Shown: positions 39,708 to 46,543 of the stretch, one piece after another
Position numbering within the stretch: the stretch's first letter is position 1
How the letters are laid out: every line of letters starts with the position of its first letter
From: Catenovulum maritimum
GTDB taxonomy: Bacteria > Pseudomonadota > Gammaproteobacteria > Enterobacterales > Alteromonadaceae
Direction of reading: 5' to 3'
Assembly (NCBI RefSeq): GCF_001050375.1
Contig: NZ_KQ130484.1
Span: forward strand, 62,001 to 126,000
Length of the DNA stretch: 64,000 bases
Program-made: the position numbers and the translations under genes
The notes under the pieces: model-generated
Databases searched by the model: none
What the model saw: the letters and a program-made list of their open reading frames with translations, nothing else
What the model was told of the DNA's origin: nothing

Positions 39708-42449
39708 TTATCTTTTATGATGCTCATTAATTTTTAACAGAGTGACAATTTTATTTAAACAGGCTGTAGGGTTAACCACCCATAATCCGTAGCTGATGGG
39801 CAATACATTGATTTTAGCGCGTTTAAGTAATTTGTAAGTATTCAGCTCAAAATAATCAGACCATGGTCCTGGGTAGCCTATTAAATCAAGTGCTAAATAC
39901 TGGCCTTGATAACGGCACAATATATCGAGTTCGGTATTGGCCAGCATATATCCCGGCCACGTTTCAATGTCTAGTTTATTGAGTGCGGCTATTATTTCGG
40001 TTTGAAAGTGACCTAGTTGAGAGGCGACATGGTGTGTTGCGTTAAATTGATTAATGCTATTTAAATACTGCTTCAACAGGTTGCTTTCAGGCAGTTGCTG
40101 TTCATCTATCGACAAAAATAAAATTTGCTTTTGCTTAGCGCGAGTAATGGTTACATTAAATACATCGGGTTTGTTTAAATAGGCAGCCGCTCTTTTGGCT
40201 TGGTTATCAATCGCAAATGAGATCAACATAATATCGCGCTCTTCGCCTTGAAAGCCGAACGGGCTCGCTGCGCGTAATTTATGGTCATTGATCTGTTGTG
40301 GCGTAAATGCAGACTCGATCGCTTGTGCAATGAACTCAGCTTGATGTCTAAAAGGCGAGATAACGCCAATAGTGTGTTGGTGACCTGTGATTGAATCGTT
40401 GGCTATTTCCTCACGGATTGCATTTATAACCTGTTCAGTCTCAATTTGATTAACACCGGCTTTATTTCGTTCGCCCTCAACGCGTTGCACATGTAAAAAA
40501 CCGGCTCGTGTGCAAGGGCGATGCTGCATAATTTTTAGTTTGTTTTGATAAAAGTGTTGATTACTAAAATGGATCAGCTCAGGTTTGCTTCTAAAATGTT
40601 CATCTAAAAAAGCCAGTTGGTCGGTACTGCTCAACGTGCCTAATGTTAAGTCGAGTATCGAGTTGTCGCGATAACTAACAATAGCATGATGGCTTGTTGA
40701 GACCGCATTTTTAACCATGAGTTGCGACTCTTTGCGTTTAGCTAAAAATGAATAATGGCGCAGCTGTTTGGTATCGCCTACGATCAAGGCGCGCTTAGCG
40801 CGATATAAAGCCGGTAAACAGCTGGCTATATTACATTGCGTGGCTTCATCAATAATGACTAAGTCGAACATTTCTGTTTTTAAGGGTAATACACGGTAAA
40901 GGCTGTTTAAGTTAACTAACCAAATAGGAAATGCCGACAACAAGGCCGGATATTCGATGTTATCGAACAATTCAAACTGCCTTTTTGATGTACGGCTTCT
41001 AATTGCTTTATTAAAAGCCTGCAAAGAAGAGCGATGATTGTCGACTAAGGTTTTTAAATTTTTATTTTTCAGTGCGCTTAAATATTGGCTCGCGAGTGTT
41101 TCACGTTGCGCGTGTTGCTTGTTTATTGCGTCTAATGCGTGCCATTGGTCCACTAGTTTGTTTATGCGACGATGAGCAAAAGTTAAATAAAGTTTATAAA
41201 GCCAAGGTGACTGTCGCTGTGCTAGTTTTTTTAGTCGCAGGCCTCTTTTTATGGCTTGTTTGCAAAAACGTAAAAATTGAGACTCAAGCGTTTTTAGCTG
41301 TTTGTTGATCGACTTTAATTGCGCTTCACAGGCATCAGGTTGTTGCTTTAACGTATCGTTAAAATAACCCGAAAGTAAATCGGCTAAGTAGTTTTTAAAT
41401 TGCTTTAAAAATATTTTTTGCCCCGTACGAATAGACACGTCACTTAATGCAAAATTCTCATCTAGTTTTTGACCTATGACTTCTAATGCGGCATCGTTGT
41501 TTGCAACAATTAAAACTGACTCGCCCCGTGCCATATGCTCAGCGGCGATCGCAGCAATGGTATAACTTTTTCCGGTACCGGGTGGGCCCGATGCACACCC
41601 TAATGGCTCGTGTGCAGCAATTGAAATGAGTTTCTGCTGTGGTATAGACAGTAATCCTGGCAAATAATCATATTTTAATTTTTTTAGTGTGTTTATTGGC
41701 GGTTGGGGATTAATTAATTGGGCTAACGGTGCTGAAAATGATTGGCTTGTACTAATGGTTTCAAGCTCGTGTAATACGCCTCGACTACTGCTTGAACGTT
41801 CGATAAACACCAACATAGACACGGGGAGCAGTGATGCCACCTTTTTTTTGAGTGCCGTTTTTATACTATCTGCGTGTGAAAGTGTAGGGAAGTTAAGCAG
41901 CTCAAGTGTATCAATGTTTGTCTCGCTGTGCTTAAGTAGTGCAGTCCAAAATGTGGGCGAGCGTACATCGGCTTGATTCAACGCATTTACCACCTCTGGT
42001 TCGTTAGCTTGTTCTGCTAATAATATATCAACTAAGGCGCTATTGATTTCAGGTTCGTTTTGATCGATGGAGCAATAATAATAATCGTTATGGCCCCCAT
42101 TATTGGCTAGGTTATGCTCATCGTGTTTATGAGTCAGGCTTGCGTCATTAAAAATCAAAGGCGAAACGACCGATTTTATTTCGCCTTTGATTTCTATTTT
42201 TCCGACAAATAAAAAGCTTACATATAACAAGACACGTTCGCGTTGATAGATGTCTATCCGTTTGTGCATGGGTTCGGCAAAATCACGAGGGATCGGTAAT
42301 TGCGTTAAAAAACCACTGCCGAGATCGTCTTGCCCTGAGAGTATAAATCTGTCTTCAGCTTTTAGCTTATTCAAGTGCCATAAATTTAAATCGGCGCTGT
42401 CTTCTTTGTAACAATCACGGTAATAAGAAAACATATTTTGTTGTTTCAA
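39708..42449 (-). CDS. SF1 UPF1/DNA2-type helicase with C-terminal restriction-endonuclease-like domain
   Basis: This 913-residue superfamily 1 helicase has a Q-type motif near 271, Walker A GPPGTGKS (288-295), Walker B DLVIIDEAT (529-537), motif III GDTKQL, motif IV-V FQGEERDIMLIS and motif VI NVTITRAK (765-772). An insertion of about 180 mostly helical residues (360-520) splits the first motor domain, as in COG1112/DNA2-like enzymes. Residues 815-905 resemble the Vsr/MTES_1575-like nuclease fold found at the end of many such helicases. However, the usual (I/V)E-x-DG element reads ALDLIG, so catalysis is doubtful. It starts 51 bases after nrtR on the same strand. Role unknown; helicases of this type often belong to defence systems. 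Confidence 0.82.
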   Translation of the reverse strand: MKQQNMFSYYRDCYKEDSADLNLWHLNKLKAEDRFILSGQDDLGSGFLTQLPIPRDFAEPMHKRIDIYQRERVLLYVSFLFVGKIEIKGEIKSVVSPLIFNDASLTHKHDEHNLANNGGHNDYYYCSIDQNEPEINSALVDILLAEQANEPEVVNALNQADVRSPTFWTALLKHSETNIDTLELLNFPTLSHADSIKTALKKKVASLLPVSMLVFIERSSSSRGVLHELETISTSQSFSAPLAQLINPQPPINTLKKLKYDYLPGLLSIPQQKLISIAAHEPLGCASGPPGTGKSYTIAAIAAEHMARGESVLIVANNDAALEVIGQKLDENFALSDVSIRTGQKIFLKQFKNYLADLLSGYFNDTLKQQPDACEAQLKSINKQLKTLESQFLRFCKQAIKRGLRLKKLAQRQSPWLYKLYLTFAHRRINKLVDQWHALDAINKQHAQRETLASQYLSALKNKNLKTLVDNHRSSLQAFNKAIRSRTSKRQFELFDNIEYPALLSAFPIWLVNLNSLYRVLPLKTEMFDLVIIDEATQCNIASCLPALYRAKRALIVGDTKQLRHYSFLAKRKESQLMVKNAVSTSHHAIVSYRDNSILDLTLGTLSSTDQLAFLDEHFRSKPELIHFSNQHFYQNKLKIMQHRPCTRAGFLHVQRVEGERNKAGVNQIETEQVINAIREEIANDSITGHQHTIGVISPFRHQAEFIAQAIESAFTPQQINDHKLRAASPFGFQGEERDIMLISFAIDNQAKRAAAYLNKPDVFNVTITRAKQKQILFLSIDEQQLPESNLLKQYLNSINQFNATHHVASQLGHFQTEIIAALNKLDIETWPGYMLANTELDILCRYQGQYLALDLIGYPGPWSDYFELNTYKLLKRAKINVLPISYGLWVVNPTACLNKIVTLLKINEHHKR

Positions 42450-42500
42450 GTCATCATCCTTTGCTTTTATTATTGTTTTGAATGTTCATTCACACCACAT

Positions 42501-43199
42501 TCAAATAGATAGGTTACGCTCAAAATTGACGATATCAACACCCGGTTTTATTTTATAAACTTGTGCTAACCGGCCACCAGATTTGACTTTTTTATCAATG
42601 GTTTCAAACATATCTGAAGCCTCAATACGCCGAATGAGGGTTTTACGCTGTATGGTTTTTTCAATAATGGCTTCAATTACCTGCTTGAATTGTCCGATGG
42701 TAAAACACGGTGGTAAGCAATAAACCGGCGTCATTGAATACAAGGCTTTTTGTTGTAAACGTGTTTTAGCTTGTTGGATGATGTAGGCATGATCAAACGC
42801 AATCGACAGTGTGTTTAAGCTATTCACCTCAATCCATTTAACATCATCTACGGTTTCGATATGGGTTGATACGGCTTGCTCGGGTACTAACGCAAAATAG
42901 ACTAAAGTGACACTAAAACCTCTTGGATCACGCTCGTGACCCGAGTAGCTTTCTAATTGCTCAAGGTAGAGAGGGCTGACATTTGTTTTTTCCTTTAATT
43001 TTCGTAATGCGGTTTGGTCAGTCGATGTGTCTTTATTAATATCAACAAAACCACCGGGTAAACCCCAATGGTCGATAAAGGGTTGGTTGGCTCGTTTAAC
43101 CAGTAATACATTAAGTGCATTATTTTTGATAGTAAATAACACACTATCAACGGTAAAAAGTGGGTTTTGGTAGTCGTTGATATTATACGGTGTGGTCAT
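42501..43199 (-). CDS. nrtR: NrtR-type Nudix-related transcriptional regulator of NAD metabolism
   Basis: NrtR is a repressor of NAD synthesis or salvage genes that senses ADP-ribose or NAD-related ligands. The N-terminal Nudix fold (about 10-145) has GLPGGFVD, but the catalytic Nudix box is degraded (ALRKLKEKTNV in place of REUxEExGU), which is the hallmark of NrtR and means no hydrolase activity. The C-terminal winged helix (about 160-225) has RKTLIRRIEAS and a basic wing. A matching operator-like repeat lies 38 bases before its start and two more before the divergent prs-like gene. It leads the operon that contains the helicase. Confidence 0.9.
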   Translation of the reverse strand: MTTPYNINDYQNPLFTVDSVLFTIKNNALNVLLVKRANQPFIDHWGLPGGFVDINKDTSTDQTALRKLKEKTNVSPLYLEQLESYSGHERDPRGFSVTLVYFALVPEQAVSTHIETVDDVKWIEVNSLNTLSIAFDHAYIIQQAKTRLQQKALYSMTPVYCLPPCFTIGQFKQVIEAIIEKTIQRKTLIRRIEASDMFETIDKKVKSGGRLAQVYKIKPGVDIVNFERNLSI

Positions 43200-43236
43200 T
43201 TGATGATGCTCAGTTGTTTAAACGGTTATTTACTTC

Positions 43237-43251
43237 ATGTCTATACGACAC
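43237..43251. promoter_or_regulatory. candidate NrtR operator 1 (nrtR side)
   Basis: ATGTCTATACGACAC has the inverted repeat TGTC-N5-GACA, the same geometry as the two sites next to the prs-like gene. It lies 38 bases upstream of the nrtR start codon and suggests autoregulation. Confidence 0.6.
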
Positions 43252-43322
43252 ATTTGATTCCGCTACATTAGTTTATTCATCATTTTATTTCAATACGCTT
43301 TAATGACGAAAAAAGTTTAATT

Positions 43323-43337
43323 GTGTCTTAGTGACAC
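43323..43337. promoter_or_regulatory. candidate NrtR operator 2
   Basis: GTGTCTTAGTGACAC is an inverted repeat GTGTC-N5-GACAC lying 6 bases before the -35 box of the prs-like promoter. It is part of a 27-base near-identical direct repeat (43312-43338 and 43368-43394, one difference). Confidence 0.75.
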
Positions 43338-43343
43338 TTTTTC

Positions 43344-43372
43344 TTGACGTTCAAAAAAATGATTGCTAAAGT
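43344..43372 (+). promoter_or_regulatory. promoter of the prs-nadV-like operon
   Basis: TTGACG (43344-43349) and TAAAGT (43367-43372) with a 17-base spacer make a plausible sigma-70 promoter. Operator 2 lies just upstream and operator 3 covers the likely transcription start, so a repressor bound at both would shut it. Confidence 0.6.
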
Positions 43373-43378
43373 TTAATT

Positions 43379-43393
43379 GTGTCTTAGGGACAC
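43379..43393. promoter_or_regulatory. candidate NrtR operator 3
   Basis: GTGTCTTAGGGACAC repeats operator 2 with one base changed. It begins 6 bases after the -10 box and ends 22 bases before the ATG of the prs-like gene. Confidence 0.75.
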
Positions 43394-43415
43394 TAAAAAA
43401 GAAAAGGGGATTTAA

Positions 43416-44291
43416 ATGCGTGTATATAGCCATCAAAGTAATCAAATAAAAAGTTTATTAAATTTTGAATGTTTCACATTTTCGGGCGGTGAGGAGCATA
43501 TTCGTTTTGATGCAACTCAGTTGAACTCAATATTGGATAATTCGAATTGCGTTATTAAATTTGAAATTGTTGAACGATTAACTTGCTCAGCTAAATTGAT
43601 TCGATTAATGCTGGCGGTTGATGCATTAAAGCGTTTAACACATAACAATGTACCTATTGAATTGGTTATTCCGTATTTTCCCTATGCGCGTCAAGATCGA
43701 GTGTGTGTTGAAGGTGAAGCGTTAGGGGCTGCGGTGATGGCAACATTTATTAATCAATTAAATTTTGCCAAAGTCACCATTTGGGACGCACACAGTGATG
43801 TAACCCCCGCGTTAATTAATAATGTGGTGAATGTACCGCAAGTTACTTTGTTAAAACAAAATGCACAATTGAGCGCGTTATTAAGCGCAGGCGAGTTGAC
43901 TTTGATTTCGCCAGATGCTGGCGCGACTAAAAAAACCATGAAGATTGCCGAGTCATTTAACGGTGACCCCGACGTTGTTCAAGCACAAAAAGTACGCAAT
44001 TTAAAAACGGGTGAAATTGACAAAACCGAAATTTTAGGTGATGTAAAAGGTAAAAAAGTACTCATAGCCGATGATATTTGCGATGGCGGGCGAACCTTTA
44101 TTGAACTTGCAAAAGTGTTGAAAAATCAGGGTGCCTCTACGGTTTCATTGTTTATTACGCATGGCATATTTTCAAAAGGTTTAGGGGTATTTGAAGGATT
44201 AATTGATCACATTTACACCACTGACTCATTTAAAGCCAAGAATGAATTTGTTGTTGATTCAGCGATTAACTTAACCATTATTGAATTATAG
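43416..44291 (+). CDS. ribose-phosphate pyrophosphokinase-like protein (PRPP or ADPR-PP synthetase)
   Basis: This protein of the Prs fold has 291 residues, slightly shorter than housekeeping Prs (about 315). It has IPYFPYARQDR (85-95), WDAHSD (123-128, where Prs has DLHADQ), SPDAGA (165-170) and the PRPP loop LIADDICDGGRT (216-227). In standard Prs the flexible loop and the segment after DLH differ markedly, so this is not the housekeeping enzyme. It sits 9 bases before a nicotinamide phosphoribosyltransferase-like gene. Two roles fit: making PRPP for NMN synthesis, or, as in the phage NARP1 pathway, pyrophosphorylating ADP-ribose. Ribosome binding site AAAAGGGG precedes the ATG. NrtR control is strongly suggested by two operators. 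Confidence 0.8.
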   Translation: MRVYSHQSNQIKSLLNFECFTFSGGEEHIRFDATQLNSILDNSNCVIKFEIVERLTCSAKLIRLMLAVDALKRLTHNNVPIELVIPYFPYARQDRVCVEGEALGAAVMATFINQLNFAKVTIWDAHSDVTPALINNVVNVPQVTLLKQNAQLSALLSAGELTLISPDAGATKKTMKIAESFNGDPDVVQAQKVRNLKTGEIDKTEILGDVKGKKVLIADDICDGGRTFIELAKVLKNQGASTVSLFITHGIFSKGLGVFEGLIDHIYTTDSFKAKNEFVVDSAINLTIIEL

Positions 44292-44300
44292 GAGAAGGAC

Positions 44301-45941
44301 ATGACTATTATCGCCGCAAGTATGCAAAAAGATGTTTATAAAGAGTTTCATAGCCGCGCTTATCACCCTGATGTGAGTGAAGTTTATGCTAATTTTACTT
44401 CACGTAGTGGTAAGTTAAGTAATGTTGAAAATAACGATAAAGTGGCTTTTGTCGGATTACAGTATTTTATTAAGAGTTATTTACAAGACGAATGGGCTGC
44501 TTTTTTTAAGCAAGACAAAGCGAGTGCTGTCGCTAACCATAAACGCATAATGAGTGCCATGCTGGGTTATTCGGTAGATGTAAAATATTTAGAAGATTTG
44601 CATGATTTAGGCTATTTGCCACTTAAAATTAAAGCTTTACCAGAAGGAACGCTTGTACCTTATTTAGTCCCCCCTATGACGGTGGTCAACACCAAGGCGG
44701 GCTTTCAATGGTTAACAAATATGATAGAAACGGTATTAAGCTGCGAAAACTGGCCTATTCAAACCAGTACCACAACGTCGGTTGCTTATTTAAAAGTGTT
44801 CAAAGAGTTTGCCGCTAAAACCGGATTACCAAGTGATTTTGTACCATTTCAAGGGCATGACTTCAGTTTTAGAGGCATGTTTGGTAAGCAGGCTGCTGCG
44901 ATGAGTGGTTTTGGCCATTTAGCTTCGGGGTTAGTCGGTACCGATACTATTCCAGCCGTTTTATTTGCTGAGCAGTATTACGGGGCTAATGTCGAGAATG
45001 AATTGGTTGGGTGCTCTGTAGATGCTACCGAGCATTCAGTAACGTGCTCTTGGATCCTGGAAGGTGAAATTGAGTTTTTTAAATATTTAATGGAAACCCA
45101 ATCACCTAAAGGTATCTTGAGTGTTGTGTCAGATACATGGGATTTTTGGACGCTAGTCACTGATTATTTACCGCAGCTAAAAGAAACGATTATGCAGCGC
45201 GAAGGCACTTTGGTTATTCGACCTGATTCAGGCGACCCAGTGAAAATTTTAACCGGTTATACCTTAGATAATACAACGGATTTTAGCCATAATAAATCGC
45301 TGTTTCAAAATCAAATAAGTGCAGCAGAGTATGCTCGAGTTAACGGTTTTGAAGCCTATCGCTGGCAGGGGCAATATTTTGCTATAGATGCGGAATCATT
45401 AAACAGCGGCGGTAAAATTGAAAGTATTGAAGCGCACACTGTATTAATGCCGTGCGAAGTAAAGGGATTAATTGAATGTCTATGGGATATTTTTGGCGGA
45501 ACCATAACCGATAAAGGTTTTAAATTATTGGATGAGCACATCGGTGCTATTTATGGCGATGCGATCACGTTGCAACGTCAACGTCAAATATTGCAACGTT
45601 TAATGGATAAAGGCTTTGCATCAAAAGTCGTGCTGGGCATTGGTTCATATAGCTATCAATATGTGACTCGTGACACACATGGTTCGGCTGTTAAAGCCAC
45701 CAGTGTGGTAAAAAATAATCAACGCTTAGCTATTTTTAAAGATCCTAAAACCGACACTAAGAAAAAGTCAGCTAAAGGTTTACTTAAAATAGAGCGTGTT
45801 AACGGAGAGTTAACGTTATTTGATAACGTGAGCGAGCAAGAGGAGCAGGCGGGATTGTTAGAAGTCGTATTTGAAAATGGCCAGTTACTTAAAGAGACTA
45901 CGTTAGCAGACATCCGAGCGTTGATTGCTCAGCAAATTTGA
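44301..45941 (+). CDS. nadV: nicotinamide phosphoribosyltransferase-like protein (NadV / Namat)
   Basis: This enzyme belongs to the NAMPT/NadV family, which joins nicotinamide to PRPP to give NMN, or in phage NARP1 joins nicotinamide to ADPR-pyrophosphate to give NAD directly. The length is 546 residues. Catalytic positions equivalent to human NAMPT are D215 (GTDTIP), H245 (ATEHSV) and R307 (IRPDSGDP). The nicotinamide pocket is HDFSFRG (186-192, F188 and R191). Human NAMPT has GYRGVSS where this protein has SFRGMFG. GGAGAAGG lies 5 bases before the ATG. It is coupled to the prs-like gene. No nicotinamide-nucleotide adenylyltransferase follows, which matters for choosing between the two roles. 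Confidence 0.85.
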   Translation: MTIIAASMQKDVYKEFHSRAYHPDVSEVYANFTSRSGKLSNVENNDKVAFVGLQYFIKSYLQDEWAAFFKQDKASAVANHKRIMSAMLGYSVDVKYLEDLHDLGYLPLKIKALPEGTLVPYLVPPMTVVNTKAGFQWLTNMIETVLSCENWPIQTSTTTSVAYLKVFKEFAAKTGLPSDFVPFQGHDFSFRGMFGKQAAAMSGFGHLASGLVGTDTIPAVLFAEQYYGANVENELVGCSVDATEHSVTCSWILEGEIEFFKYLMETQSPKGILSVVSDTWDFWTLVTDYLPQLKETIMQREGTLVIRPDSGDPVKILTGYTLDNTTDFSHNKSLFQNQISAAEYARVNGFEAYRWQGQYFAIDAESLNSGGKIESIEAHTVLMPCEVKGLIECLWDIFGGTITDKGFKLLDEHIGAIYGDAITLQRQRQILQRLMDKGFASKVVLGIGSYSYQYVTRDTHGSAVKATSVVKNNQRLAIFKDPKTDTKKKSAKGLLKIERVNGELTLFDNVSEQEEQAGLLEVVFENGQLLKETTLADIRALIAQQI

Positions 45942-46024
45942 GCATCAACGGGGGGAATTTTATAGCCCGCTTAAATTAAGTTGTCTCATTGTAAAATGAT
46001 TTAGGAGAATTGCTCAGTTTGTAT

Positions 46025-46059
46025 CTGACAGTTATCGGTTTTGAAGCGGCAACTGTCAG
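46025..46059. repeat. perfect inverted repeat downstream of nadV-like gene
   Basis: CTGACAGTT (46025-46033) pairs with AACTGTCAG (46051-46059) over 9 bp, with further partial pairing (ATCG/CGGC) inside. No T-run follows, so it is a possible but weak terminator. It lies between the nadV-like gene and the decayed gene. Confidence 0.5.
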
Positions 46060-46074
46060 AACGTTCTTTGAAGA

Positions 46075-46351
46075 TTATTTCTTAATCGTATTAATGAAAC
46101 GTGCGGCTTCGGCGGTTTAATTTTTTCTGCCTTGTTTTCTTTAATCCACGACTGAGGGATGCAGCCTGTTTCATATTATTTCCCATAATATAGTAATCAT
46201 TGATTAGTTTAGTGGGGGGAACGCTTTTGCTTTAATAAATGATGTTTCACTGGCAAATCCCTCTAAGCTTTCGACACCAAAGGGCGGAACAACTTCGAAT
46301 CCTCCATCACTAATGCCTATCCACTTATTTATATCTTGAGGTCCAATGTAT
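46075..46351 (-). pseudogene. decayed DUF4384-like gene, 3' remnant
   Basis: No intact frame exists, but minus-strand coding is recognisable in three frames. From 46351 leftward one frame gives LVLYIGPQDINKWIGISDGG and then FEVVPPFGVESLEGFASE, ending at a TAA near 46213. A second frame gives KQAASLSRGLKKTRQKK (about 46175-46120). A third gives TAEAARFINTIKK and a stop at 46075. The order PPFG-x-E-x-L...AS, then SRGLK, then AEA near the end is that of DUF4384 domains that close caspase-like and related proteins. At least two indels and loss of the 5' part are needed. The remnant stops exactly at the left edge of the MITE-like element, so that insertion may have truncated it. Confidence 0.5.
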
Positions 46352-46514
46352 AATACCAATCCATCCTAATTATTGCTCAATTTTAAGGGTTAAAAAGCAC
46401 GTAAACTGCGTTATGAATTTTGCTATTAGTTTACTAGTAGCGGCAATTCATGCCTTGTTAGCGCACTTTTTTCTACGTAAAATATAGATCAAAAGTTTAG
46501 GTGAACTGGTATAA
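46351..46514. mobile_element. MITE-like element with terminal inverted repeats and long internal hairpin
   Basis: The left end TAATACCAATCCATCC (from 46351) and the reverse complement of the right end TTATACCAGTTCACCT (to 46514) agree at most positions over 25 bases. Inside, the two halves are also imperfectly self-complementary, for example ATGAATT on both arms and AAAAAG/CTTTTT, so the 164 bases can fold into one long hairpin. There is no coding sequence. A clear target duplication is not visible. Similar ATACCA-ended short repeats are common in marine Gammaproteobacteria. Confidence 0.55.
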
Positions 46515-46543
46515 CTCGAATACATACGGTGTTATTTCACCGC

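Noticed and set aside
42501-43199. Active Nudix hydrolase
   Set aside because: The catalytic REUxEE box is degraded and a winged-helix C-terminus is present; this is the regulator NrtR.
43312-43394. Two near-identical 27-base direct repeats taken as a CRISPR-like array
   Set aside because: Only two copies, 29-base spacer containing promoter boxes, palindromic cores that fit NrtR operators.
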